DNA from: Gymnogyps californianus
Taxonomy: Eukaryota > Chordata > Aves > Accipitriformes > Cathartidae
Length of the DNA stretch: 64,000 nucleotides
Reading direction: 5' to 3'
Assembly (NCBI RefSeq): GCF_018139145.2
Contig: NC_059500.1
Span: forward strand, 31,973,437-32,037,436
Below the pieces are notes generated by a model. It was not told where the DNA came from and made no database searches. It saw only the letters and a program-made list of their open reading frames with translations. The translations under genes were made by a program, and so were the position numbers. Of this stretch, positions 24,365-36,578 are shown piece after piece. The stretch's first letter is position 1. Each line of letters opens with the position of its first letter.

Positions 24365-24960
24365 ATCATGGGATAATTCAGGTTGGAAGGGACCTCGGGA
24401 GGTCTCTAGTCCAACCTCCTCTCAAAGCAGGCTCAGCCGTGAGATCAGACCACGGTGCTCACAGTTTTATTCAGCTGGGTCTTGAAAACCTCCAAGAACG
24501 GAGGCAGCACAAGCTTTCTGGGCAACCTGCTCCACTGCCTGCCCGTCCTCAGGGGAAGAAGTGCCCCCTTATCTCCAGCCTGAACCTCTCTAGTTTCAGC
24601 TGATGCCACTGTCTCTCACCCTTCCATGAGGCACTGCTGGGAACAGCCTGTCCCCGTCTCATTGATCCTTTCCCAGTAGGCACTGTGGTGCTGTCCGGTG
24701 TCCCGAAGCCGTCTTTACTTCATGCTGAACCAGCCCTGGCCCCTCAGCCTGTCCTCACAAGGCAGTGCTCCAGGCCCACTATCTTAGTGGCATCCCCTGG
24801 TCCCCGTCAGTTTGTTGACGGCTCTCCCACTAGGGCCATGAAACAGGACTCAGTGCCCCAATGAGGCCTGCTGACTCTTCCCCAGTCCCCTGCTGGCATT
24901 GCTGCTGGGGCAGGGCTGCCTGCTGGTCCTGCTCCAGTTGCATGGGGTCCCTCTTGGCCC
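24365..24960 (-). mobile_element. CR1 LINE 3' fragment, minus strand, degraded
   Basis: Read on the plus strand it begins with the reverse-complement CR1 3' end (attcaggttggaagggacct, then tctctagtccaacctcct). The body follows: caaagcaggctcag, gtcttgaaaacctccaagaa, gggcaacctgctccactgcc, tccagcctgaacctctc, and later ccgaagccgtct and ggctgaacc-like blocks. This order matches the antisense of CR1-B/C-type 3' regions as remembered. No reverse transcriptase frame survives. It is more diverged than the copy at 825-1838 and belongs to a different subfamily, so it is likely older. The distal 5' end, near 24900-24960, is approximate. Confidence 0.9.
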
Positions 24961-25467
24961 CTTTCTCCAACATGTTGTATATTTATGTACAAATGTTTGC
25001 CTAAACCATACTTTTAAAAATGTGCTTGTGGTGATAGTTAAACCAGCATGTTTAAGACATAGCATCCTTAAATTCAAGCTTGCATTTTTAGTGTTTTGTT
25101 GGATTTTTCAGGAGTGACAAATCCTCACATCTCTGAGTTGGTATTACTCTGTCTCATGTACAGCCTCTTACCACAACATGACCCTTATCCTGCCTCTGGA
25201 AATGTTTCATGATGATGGCACAATAAGTTTAGACTTGGCATCCATTACATGGGTTCAAGAAGGGAGGCTGTCCTAGCTGTGGAGCCTCTTGTTAATGGGA
25301 CTGGCACTAGGACATATACAAAGATGACCTGATGGACTAGCCAGTTTGGAGGAAGGGATACTAGCATGGTCACTGTACTGATGCTAGAGCTGAATGTATG
25401 TGGAAAGAATCAAGGTCAGCTTTAAAACACAAACACTTTTGTGTGCATGAGTGCTATTTTACATTAA

Positions 25468-25492
25468 TTTTTGTTTTTTGTTTTTTTTTTTT
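25468..25492 (+). repeat. T-rich run
   Basis: T runs broken by two G residues. Simple sequence only. Confidence 0.8.
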
Positions 25493-26689
25493 AACCCAAA
25501 AGCATGCAGAGCTGGTTTCTGCAAAGCTCTTCCATTCATGTGACAAAAAAATGCCTCTGTGGCTTGGTTCATTCATCACTGCCCACTGCACGCGTGCCCG
25601 TCCCACAGTGCTGCTCTGTAGTGTTGGGTGAGGTGTGCAGGTACTGGGATAGCTATGTCTTGGAGTAGTGTGTCCTAGGGTCTGTGTCTCATCAGATGTC
25701 ACAGGTAATGGCTGACCGGTGTTGCTAGTTCTGTCTGCTAAAATGGCAGTATGCTTAAAAAATCTGCCTAACTTCAAAGAGCAGCTAGCATGAGAGTATG
25801 AGATGAAGCTGCACGTGCATTTCTTGCTATATTTTACACTCTGCTCTTAGTTGCTATTCTGCTACAGCCCTGTCTGACACCTCAGCATGCCAGCTGTACT
25901 CATTTTACACAACAACCAAATTCCCAATTAGTGCAATTGATGTTATTTTGCCATTTACACCTGTTTTCTGGCTAGGAACTTGCAGGCGTCCCCCTTCCCC
26001 CAGTATGTGCCTGGTGACTCTGGGCCAGAGTACTCTGCAATGGCTGGAGAGTCCCAGCCCCCAGTATTTTGTTTTATGCCAGTGTCCCTCTCTTAACTGC
26101 AGGTGAACAAATACCTGTTTTGTGGCATGTGAGAGGACAGTAGGTCCCAGGCTGAAAGGCAGTTGCTTCAGATTTAGCTGGTGTAATGGGGAGCGGTGTA
26201 TTGGCTGGGTAAGTTTACGTGGCATTGGGTATGACAACCTCAACTTGGTGTCTCTTTGCTTTCTGGATTTTATGTCTGCTCTACATGTTATTTTAACTTG
26301 GGTTTTGTGTTTAATTAACCTGTGTGGTGGGACTGAGAAAAAACTGCTGCCTTTGTATCGGCAGAAGATGTGGTATTTGTAAAGCTATTATTACGGTGAA
26401 GATAAAGCTTTATAACAGTGCAGGAAATAAAGCCCACAAAATTATTTGAGAAGCCACACTATCCAGGATAAATGTTACAGGAAGCATTAACCTTCCATAA
26501 AAATTCCTTTGCCAGTGAGGAATTTAATAAATAGCCTTTGTGAGAGAAGATATTATACCTCAATCATGTTCTGAAATGCTTTATTTAAGAATTAGACATG
26601 AGGAAAACCTTGGTTTTCTGCAGTTTAGGCTATTTGCATTTAGATATTTTAAACATTTTTTTTTAAACATTGCTTCTTAGTAGCTCATA

Positions 26690-26760
26690 GATATGTAAAT
26701 AATATTTATATATAAATGATATGTCCCGTATTTTATACATATACATGATTTTTTTTACTT
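26690..26760. repeat. AT-rich simple sequence
   Basis: Degenerate TA-rich sequence (aatatttatatataaatgat and similar) precedes the polypyrimidine tract of the candidate terminal exon at 26818. Confidence 0.6.
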
Positions 26761-26817
26761 TCTCTCCATCTTTCTGTGTGTACGGCAATCTCCTGTGTAT
26801 TTTTTTTTCTCTAATAG

Positions 26818-26881
26818 GCACCTGGAAGAGGGTATGATCACAGCTGAATTGTACAAGCCTGCTTCCAACTACATTAAATGA
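26818..26881 (+). CDS. candidate terminal coding exon
   Basis: A long polypyrimidine tract (ctcctgtgtatttttttttc, then tctaatag) gives a strong acceptor ending at 26817. With two bases carried in from the previous exon, the frame reads 20 further residues, HLEEGMITAELYKPASNYIK, to TGA at 26879-26881. The other two frames stop within about 5 to 9 codons. The phase agrees with the donor at 18854. A sequence of about 320 nt follows, reaching AATAAA at 27201, which would be a plausible short 3' UTR. The protein is not recognised, so the whole model remains inference. Confidence 0.35.
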
Positions 26882-27200
26882 CACTGAGGTTTTTATCATG
26901 GCAATTTGGAACCATAATTCTTTCTGAGCTGAAAAAAAAAAAAATCCTCAATTTTTTCTCCTGATGAGAGGCGTTAGCTGGGCAGTGCTGGACACCTAAG
27001 CTGTCTGCTGGTTTGTTGAAGAGACATGGTTCAGGCAGGGATGCTGCCACTGCCTTCCTCTCACCCCCTTATGACACTTTCCGGCAGTCTGTTCAGCAGG
27101 ATCCCGGCACTGGCACCACCAAGGCTTGAACCTCCTCTCCAGGATGGAGCAAAACAAAAGGAACGGGATGGAGGCCTCCAACCTGGTTCACCAAAGAGTC

Positions 27201-27206
27201 AATAAA
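27201..27206 (+). terminator. candidate poly(A) signal AATAAA
   Basis: A canonical AATAAA lies about 320 nt after the candidate stop codon at 26879-26881. Downstream sequence is only moderately GT-rich. The hexamer is common in AT-rich DNA, so it counts mainly through its position relative to the exon candidate. Confidence 0.3.
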
Positions 27207-27209
27207 TGG

Positions 27210-30200
27210 TACAGTTACTTCACCAGCTGCAGTTTAGTCTGGGCTGGAACCAATATTTAAGGTGTAAGGTTTTCCTGTATCATGTCTAACTGCCAGAGTG
27301 GTACAGTTTTAGACTCCAGTTACTTGTGTCTGGTCAAAACAAACTTGGCATGGGTTTTTTTCTGTCCTTTTGGATGAGTAGACCTTGATATCCAACTCAG
27401 TGGCTTCTCTTGCTACATTTGGCTTGGCTTATAGCTGCATTAGTGTCTTATGAAGCCTTCATAGAATGCAAATGTGTTTTGGATTAAGACAGTTTGAAAA
27501 AAGAATTCTGTTGCAATTTTTTTTCCCTAGTCCTCATATTCCTGAAGTCTAGAAAAATGTGTTCTGTTAAGTCTCACTCTTACAGTCTCTTGAATGCTAT
27601 AGAGTTATTTAGTTCGCACTCCTTCATAGGACTGGTCAGGCAGTATTTTTGCATGATTTCAGACTCAGATTTGATTCAGAAATGGCTGATAGAGAGTGTA
27701 GCTTTTGGAAAGACCTTCCCGTAACGACGCCAAGTGCTGAAGTCTCCTGTGGGAGATTCTGGTCTACTTCTTCCGTAAAACATTTCTATGGTGCACCAGT
27801 TCTACCCTCCTACTTTTGCCCAAAAGATAAAATGTACCTCTCCATGATTCCCAACCCATATTTCATCAGAGGTTGTGTCCTCAGCTACACCTTCTGGAGG
27901 TTTCTGCAACTTTCGTTGGCAAGACAATTCTTTGGTCAGTAAATATTAGAGCTGTCTGTCCTTGGTACGTACTTAGAACAAACTGCAGACAAATGCTTAC
28001 AAATAATGATCTGTCCTGACTATTGCATGAAGCTTTCCAAAAATAGTTGTCTATAAGTAAAAATAATCCTGAGGTTGTGTATTAATAGAATGATGCTTCA
28101 GGTCTTCTCCTTACTGCTGGTGCACTAGAAGAACTAAAAATGAGAGGTCTAAAATACTTTCAGAAGAGACTACTGATGTGAGGGTATCTTGGTCTAAAAA
28201 TACTCAAAGTCTTTTGAAGGGACCTACTTCTTGAAAGAATGATGAGTACCCATCTTCTGAAAATTGAGTGATTTTGTGACGGTTTAAGTTTGATACAAGT
28301 TGTTGTAATCTTTTTCAATGTCTTGGCCAATTTCTGTATTAGTGTGTTATCTCACAAGCTGTGCACCATAACATGACCCATCTAGCTGTTTTTTCCAATT
28401 CATTGTAATGTTTTTAAAATGAAGAAAGTTTGCAGTAGGTGAGTTATTAACATCAAGGACTGAATGCATATGGTCCTTTCAAAGTATCCCCACCTCCCCC
28501 TATGAGATTTCTGTGGAAACAATAATAATTGATATTTCATGTATTTACCACTTGGTATGAACTACTTGTCTTACTTGAATGCCTAGAGGCTCTGATTGAA
28601 ATTTCATTCTATTGTGCACGGTGCTGTACAGATGGAGACTCTTAGACATCCTCTGTACCTAAGAGCTTGCTTTTAACAGAGACAAGATAGATGAAGTACA
28701 GGATGAAGAAGCACCAGAGAGGTTTGCTTTACTCTGTTTTTTTCATGCTGCCCTTTATCAGTCTGCTATCTTCCAGAAGTACATTAAGTTATGTGACTGG
28801 TACTCATTGTGTTCAGTTATCTATCTTTCCTTTCAAACAGAAAAATTCACAAGCTTCTTGGTCGAGGCTTTTAAACATGTAATTCCATACTGATCCCTGC
28901 ACTGTTTATGTGTGCCAGCAGTGGCAAGGTCAGAGAAGGGTCCTTGGCATAGGGAGGCTGAGGCAGGGTTTTTGCCCATCTACTCATTTGATCTGCAGGT
29001 GGTTCTGCCTTACAGGCGGGGAATGTCCCTGGGGGTATGGATGACTCACCTGAGAGAGGAAATTTTGGAGCACCAGGCAATCTGCTAGGTACCTGGGGCT
29101 CTGGAGACCAAGGATGCAGTCTCAGGACTCTGCTCCTAATCTTGACTCTGCTCTGTGAGAAGTCATACTAGTGAAAAGAGGGGAGGGTAGGCATGCTGTG
29201 TTTGTGGGAGACTACATGGCAGAAGGGCATGGCTGCACTACATGCTGCATACCTCCTGGGGAGATTCTGTGCTAGGTGTGCTGGGTTGCTAGGATCCGGT
29301 CAGTTGCTGAGGGTAGGGTGTCCCACTCATGCCAGGCTGTTGTGCCCCAGGCTGGTGGCCCTCCTGGGGCCCTCCTACAGCCTAGTTGCAAAATGACTGT
29401 GCTGTCTTTTGATGTAACCAGCTTGGCGCACTGTTTTGTGAAGTTCTCACTTTCACTAGGTTGTAGGCACTATTTTTTTCCTTCTACTTTCTTCATACAG
29501 GCAATCAATCACCTACTTGCTCAAACAGGGCCAGGACCCCCAGCTGCCTTTGGACCAGGACTGGCATCTGGAGGCACCCATGCAATTTAAACACGTTCTC
29601 TCCCAGTGCTCTGCCTTTGCATGCGGTTTTGATTTACTGCTTACCTTTTCAGGCTTGTAACAAGTGGGCATCCCAAAGCCTTTAGACACACTTACTCTCT
29701 GGGTCAGATAGTCCAAGAGGTCATGTACAGATTGAGACTGAACAGTGAAACATCTGCATACGCTTAACCTTGCTTCACTTTTGGCTTTGCTCCTGAGTGT
29801 TCTTGGGGCTTTGATCAGACCTTTTTAATCAATCCAGGATCTTTTCTCTTCTTCAATATCCTTGCATATGCCTGCTTCTCCAGGGTCTGGAGTCTCCTCA
29901 TATTCCTGAAGTCAGTTTTTGCTTCTGCCTTTTCACTCTTAGTCTAAAATGGCCAGTGAGAACCGGCATGTTTTTATAGCTGTAGGTCCTCTTTTTGTCA
30001 AGAAGACTCTTGGTTAGTTGACAAGACAATCTGTATACCCTCAGGAGCTGATCTGTTTGTTAGACTTGAAAAACTGGTTCATCTCAACAATAGCCATTTC
30101 TTTGTGCAAGGGACTGTCTGAATGGCATGGGTAATTATCTATTTAAAGAGAGGGCAAATAACCCCCATTTTCATAACAGAGTTTGGAGTATGCAAAACTG

Positions 30201-33200
30201 ATCCATGATACATAGATTCCCAGATCAGGGCACTGGGCTTTTGAGTTTCCAGCCATTGCCCTATTAACTGTTTCCCAGCATCTTTATCTCATGAGGTATG
30301 GACTTTTTTGTCCTCTGTGTGTTGAAAAACAGCAGAAGCTTCAGGCTCCTGAGAAGTTTCTAAATTGAGCATTAGATATTTTTATCAAAGACTAGAGTCA
30401 AACTTAAATCCTTCACTAGTAGACTGAAGCCTCTTAGGAATGAAATTTACAATACCAAGATATCTCTATATGCATATATCCCTTACTATAGTGTCCTAAC
30501 TAGAAGCTGCTATAGTTCATTTTATTTGGTAGAGCTTTCTGGTGAATTATTTTCTTTCTCAGTAATTTCTCCGTTTAGGAACCCTCCTGAGAAATCTTTA
30601 CTCTATTAGCTTCAGCTTTGCTGCATCTTTATCTTTAAATAGCTCTTTTAAATTTGCTTAGGCAAATCTGGGGTTTCGTCTGTCTTCAATGGTATTAAAA
30701 TAGTATCTGAAGGGAGTGTCACCTGGGTAAGAAGACACACCACTAGATGATACTATAAATGAGAGACAGATGGATTGCTGCTCAGAGACAACAAGATTAT
30801 GGGTAGAAACCTGTTTACCTTTTGCAATACAGCCGCCAAGCTGAACAAGTCATCAGAACAGAACTGAGCTGAATAATGCATATCTCTACCAGTCTCTAAT
30901 TCTCTGAGCTGGAGGAGAGTTTCTCACACCAAAACTCCTCTTCAGCACGCTTGCAGAGTTATCTATCCAGATTTGAATGCTGGAAAGCACCTTTGGTTTG
31001 AGTTTTGCTTTGACATTTTTGTATGCGCAGATGTGTTGTTGGCTAGCTAATAGAAGGACTCCAGTCTTTTTGCAAAGGCTACCCTTTTCTTAAATCAGCT
31101 GGACATACTTAGTTATTTACTTGGAGTGGATGGTCTCTTCCCGGGCTGTCAGAATGGTTCTTTTCTGCAGTCTTTGTGTGCCACAGGTAGGAGCTAGGAG
31201 GACTTGCAGACCACAGAGAGGAAATTAACTTGCATGAAATTTGGTATCAAGACCTGACACAGCTACTCAGTTGCACTGGGCCACCACAGGACAAAAAAAC
31301 AGCAAAAGCAACACCTGGTCTGGCTGCTGTAGTGGAGGCTGCACAGCTAATATTGTTTCCTTTTGTTTTTCTTTTTTCTGAGCTGACTTTTGAGCTCTAG
31401 AGCATTCTGGACTGAATGTTCATGCACAGTTTTTTCTTTCTACAGATGAGGAAAATAGAAGATCACAGTCATATAGGCTGTTTTGGGGACTAGATTTTGC
31501 CAGTCGTGTACTGAGTGGTAGTCTTTGTGGCCAAGGCTAGGCCTGTGTTTTTGTTGTTTGAGCAGAAGAGGGAGAGGGAGCGGGAGCAAGTTGTATGTCA
31601 GCTGGAGGATTTTTTGCACTCACCCTTTTGAAAGAACCACTGAGATCAGAGGTTCAAATCTTGGCATAGATAATACTCAGCTTGTGGTAAGGTGGTAAAG
31701 AAAAGTCTTCTAATAGCTTAGCAGACTTGCAGATACCTGTGTGACTCCTAAGTGAAGGATCAGGACAGTCCGTGCCCTCGTTATGTGCACCTGTCTTTCT
31801 TGGCAGGAGCTGCCATTGCAGTGGTCCCCAGCGGATGGGTCCTCACGTGGAGAAGGAGCACTGTGGGATGAAAACCTCTCCCAGATTCCAGTCTGCTCTT
31901 ATGTTAGCTGAGGGAGAGACAAGTGGGAAGGGAAGTCTGTGACTTAATGATAAAACAGAATGGTGTTTTACACCTCTTTAAATACGGGAGATCAGTGCTG
32001 GGCATCAGTTACAGGTGGATTAAGAGTGTGGATCCTGGACCACAGGGGTGAGAAAATGCACAAGGCTTGACCTCTCCACTTTGTGTAGCCCATTTCAACA
32101 CAATCGGTGTTAATCAGAGAAAGACAACTAATTGCATAGAATTTTTAAGCTGTCTTCCCTCTGTTCTGCCCCATGTGTGACTCCCAGGGTATGGCATCCA
32201 GGGACACATTTTCAGAATTAAATGCTGGGAGGAAATACATCTATGTGGAAATACATCTTGGATCTCAAAGTGACGGTGCTGGAGATGAGTCTGCAATGTC
32301 ACTCTTGACACTGTCCCCAAGTAATACCCACATTTTGCTTGGGGTGGAGAAGTCCTTCTGGGCGTGTGGGCCCTGGTATGAGAGGGGACATCCTAAGAGC
32401 TTCTTACCTGTGCACAAACTGAGCCACAACTCAACATGAGTGTACTGGGGGACACTGAGCAAGTGCTGCTAGTGCTCTTTGAGTGGAGGAAGAGCTCAGA
32501 AAGTGCCTGTGGTTATTTACATTTTCTCTCCTTGTTCATCAGACCAAACAATTCAAACAAGACAGTCTCCCTAGTTGTAGTAGAGCAAGTTCTTCTTAGT
32601 GTTGCAGTACATCAATACATCTTGGAACTGAACCCCTCCTCAACAAACAAAATCCCCAAATGTTGTGATGGGTTAAGATGAAATGCCAACATGCTACTGG
32701 GGTCTCAGAAGAGCTATAAAGCCAAAGCCTATGTGTCCTTTGCCATAGGTACAGGCCCTGACCCCAACATTTGGTAGCTGGGAGCATTTGTAGAGAACAG
32801 GGGGGGTCTAAAAACAGGCGTAAGACGTTGTCCTCCTGATGTAACATAAACAAAGTAAACTGATTCTAGCTCTTCCAGGCAAGGAAGAAAGCAGAAACTG
32901 GGAGTAAGGGGATGGAGTAATGAAATAATTCTCCTTTTAGTGAGGTATTTTGCAAGGTATTAGTCAAAGAACCCAGCTTACTTCTGGTGCAACCAAGTAA
33001 GTCTTGGGCAGTTTGACAAGTAGACACTTGTCTGGGTCTGATGTGTGTGCTTTTGTCTTGTCAGAAAGCAGTGTGGTGCTGCTATGGGTCATCCTGGTGG
33101 TTCTCCCTACCCTCTTGGTTGGTGACGACTGGTTGGGCTAATTCCCTCCAGAAGCAGCAATACCACACAGAGCAGCAGCGTACAGCTCAGGGGTGCCCCT

Positions 33201-33584
33201 AGCACGCCACAGTACTAGGAGCACATTACGTCTCTTCCAGGTTGCACTGATGTCACCCCTCACAAGAGAGGATATTACCATCCTGACTGATCCTCCAATT
33301 GAGGAAGGTGTTCTGCCATACAGAAATGTGTTTGCTCCACGCTGCAGTCATGGGAGTGACAACAAGGCTGGTGACATGACCACTCTCAGCCTGGGGAGGA
33401 AGGCTGGGTACAGCCCCACTTTCCCCTGCCCTGTGAGGCAGTGTGGATCCAAGGTCCCAACAGGGGCGGCAACTCCACCGTAAGGGCCAGTCTGCATCTG
33501 TGCACCCACTGCCAGCTTTGGGATCACCCAGGGACAGGTTTTGTTGGAGAGCACACCTCCAGCTGACATCAGTGAGGTCTTTCT
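27210..33584. other. gene-desert-like DNA, no gene seen
   Basis: No open frame above about 105 codons has supporting signals. A good acceptor-like tract ends at 29500, but no matching donor was found. No repeat family is recognised. Confidence 0.5.
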
Positions 33585-34090
33585 CTCAAAGTGAACATTA
33601 GGCAGCCATCAAAGTGCCGTTTATGAGCAAGATTCATGAACTAATTAGTCACTAGGCCCATTAATCAGAAAGACTAGAAATAATTCAGCAGAATTCATGC
33701 TGTCAGCAAGGATGAGAAGAGCCCTCTCTATGACAGCTTACCTTGCATTTTGATCATTAGGCGATTCGGAGTTTAGCCCATCCGTCTTGTTTATCTGCCC
33801 TCAGGGGAAAATAATCCCTGCATCCTAGCCATCTCGACAAGTTTGAAATTCAAACATATTTTCAGTTCTGTCAGTAAAATATCAAATGGGCACATTCGGA
33901 TGAGTATTGACACACAACAGTGCCGGTGCCTTTTTTTCTAATGTATTGTCAACAAATCCCTCCTTTCCTTGCGGCTGGTCTGCGTGTAGCAGCTCGACAC
34001 CATCTTAGGGAAAGTGGAGGGTGAGGTGCATGCACGGGTCATTAAAAAATAGTTAAATTGAAACATTCTAATTATTCTTAGCAGCCTTCC
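33585..34090. promoter_or_regulatory. possible conserved non-coding / enhancer element
   Basis: This interval has balanced composition, no repeats and a cluster of homeodomain-type cores: ctaattagtc at about 33640, cattaatcag at about 33659, gatcattaggcg at about 33753 and ctaattattc at about 34069. There are also palindromic and TGACA-like motifs. Such texture is typical of deeply conserved developmental enhancers in gene deserts. The judgement rests only on sequence texture, since conservation cannot be tested here. Confidence 0.2.
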
Positions 34091-36562
34091 CAAGACAAGC
34101 CAAAGGCATTCCCCAGTGTAACTCCACCTTCTTGTGTCTTGGGTGAGATTTATTTACATGTGCTTGAGGAAGAGATACATCTTAAAATAATCAAGCCAGT
34201 GTTTATTTTGGCTTTCTTTGCATCTTTTCCCCACATCAGAAATCCATCCAGAGCCTGTGCAGTAAAATATTTCTTTAACAGATGCATACCACGCTGTTGG
34301 TATGAAGTAGATTGGTCACTCTAGAAAGCGTACACCAACAAGACAGTAACAGATGGTCTCAAATCTTGGTACAGAGTTGTGGCTACTGTTTCTTCATTAA
34401 GTGTTAATTGCTGGAGGTGGAAATCATGCTTCTCAGTGTGCCAACGCCCAGAGATGGGTCTCACTGTGTAACCCAGATGCAGAGAGTGGAGCAGAGAAGG
34501 GAGAAGTCTGGCTGGAAACCTGGGATGCTGTGAATTTCTGCCCTTGGCCAGAAGGGCTGCCTGTCATCTCCACTTTAGGAGTCGCTGTCTGGGATGCAAA
34601 GGAATTTCGACGTGGAGCAGGGAAGGCTTACTGGGAATGGAAGTAATTTGGGAGGTAAAATGAGTTGTTTCTCAAAAGAAAGTCCTAAGAGGAACTGTTG
34701 GTCTGCTTGAGGTGAAATGAACATGCAGTTGAAACTGAGGAGAGCTGATGTAATGGGAATGTGGACCAGGCCAGGAATATGTTCAGTTGTGCTGTATATA
34801 TTCGGTGTTTTGTATTTTTAATGTTACCAGATGAAGCACTGGATCCTGAAGTTATGGATACCAAGTTTCTATTGTCCTGTGGAATTTCTATGTACAAATA
34901 TTCTTTTTAATACCTTTTTTTGCCCATAGAATGTGTTCTTTTTTCCATATTATTAAAAAACCCCATTGTTTTTCCCTATGGATTTATCAAAGAAAGCTAC
35001 TGTACCAAAATCTTAAAAGAAGTACTATCACTTGTGAAAGAAGAAAACCACACCATTAATCCTGTACCCCAATTACCATTTGTTGGTGGAACTATAGTTT
35101 TTCTCAATGTCATTTCTGTTTCTGCTCTTTTTTATGCTATTCTTATCACTTGATATACTTTCCTCATCCATCCTCCTATTCAATCTTTGGTGTATCAGAA
35201 GATGTTATTCCGTAGGCTAAGCCTACCTACATAATTTAACCTGGTGCTTCGTTATGGGAGATGCAGCTTAGAGGTGGCATCTCTTTGTTGCATATACATG
35301 TCAAGTATGGAGTTTCATTATTGTGGTGCTGCTCTAACTTCATTATAGCCCTGGGTAGTGCTTTGGGGGTCTTCTGCCCTAAAAAGACTTCAAGCTTTAG
35401 CTGGGGCACAATCTTCTTTACCTGTAACCTTGTTTGATTTTTCATATAAAAACATCTGATTCCATGCAGTACATATAAACATTGTGTGATATATCTAATA
35501 AGGTCCAGATCACTTGTTAAAGTGATCCATAGCAGAGTTTAGAAAGCCAGACTTGATATCCTGGCTATGTTCCTGTTTCTGCTGTTACATACTGCCTTCA
35601 TCAGCTGCCTGTGCCGTACCACTTTTGGAGAACTTATCGTAACATCATTATATTTTTCATTTGTCCTGAAGTCTTGATAGGTTCGTCCAGTTTCGTTTTG
35701 AGATGGTGGAAGAAGAACAAATCAAAAACTCCTGACAAATATCAAAGTGTCCTCATGTTGTCAGAATGAAATGTATCGGTGCTTCAAAAGGCAGGATAAA
35801 AATTTTATGTTTTGACTTTTTAATTTCATATATGTATTATAACGTAAAATAAAAAACTAGGTCAAAATTAATTTCATGCTAGCACAAGCTAGTGGAGTTT
35901 TACCTGTAGGCTGTAATCTTTTTTCAAAGTGAAAGGTTTCATATATATGTAAGAAGATACTGTTCTCTCTTTTTGTGATTCCTCTTATCAGTCTCATTGT
36001 GCCTTTGTGTGATCCTTCTTTGTGCTATATCTTATATCTTGTTAGCATTTATTCCTTGTAATGCACAGATTCTGATAATTAGAAGTTTCCAAAGTGTTTT
36101 TCATTCTTAGGATTATTTCTTCTCCCCTTTTAAAAAACCTCCCTAGAAATTACAGATTAGGTAAGACTTGGAAGATTCTCATGTTTTGAAGCTTTAAGCA
36201 GTGCTATTTAATTAGTTTTGGGCTGTCAGAGCGCAAACTGTCCAAACCAACGTGGTGACTGAGCTTTCCTGATGATATTGTAAATATGCATCAGTTCCCA
36301 GAGGTGCATAGCTCAGACCTCTTCACTGATGAATAGGAAAACCCTGCTGCTGCTTCTCTTACAGTAAATTAGCAGGAGAAGGAAATATGGTGAGGTAAAA
36401 GGAGAAAGAGAGAATGACCTGTGAGACTGATGATGGTGGGGAAGAAGAAAGGGTAGAAGGAGAAAATAGGCCGAACTGGTTTCAATAAAAAACCTTTGTA
36501 ATGCTACTTAGAGCTGTTTTTTACAGTGGAAGGATGTTCAGCATCAATTATAGCAGAGGTGC

Positions 36563-36578
36563 TTTTTTTTTTTTTTTT
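36563..36578 (+). repeat. poly(T) run, 16 nt
   Basis: An uninterrupted T run followed by 'aaatttcac'. No adjacent retrocopy was recognised. Confidence 0.9.

Noticed and set aside
29501..29660. Excellent acceptor-like tract followed by two open frames
   Set aside because: No convincing donor or poly(A) signal follows, and two frames are open at once, so there is no basis to choose a coding frame.
32941..32996. 56-nt acceptor/donor-bracketed segment ending at CAA|GTAAGT
   Set aside because: The acceptor is only moderate, the encoded 18 residues are unremarkable, and there is no neighbouring exon in compatible phase.
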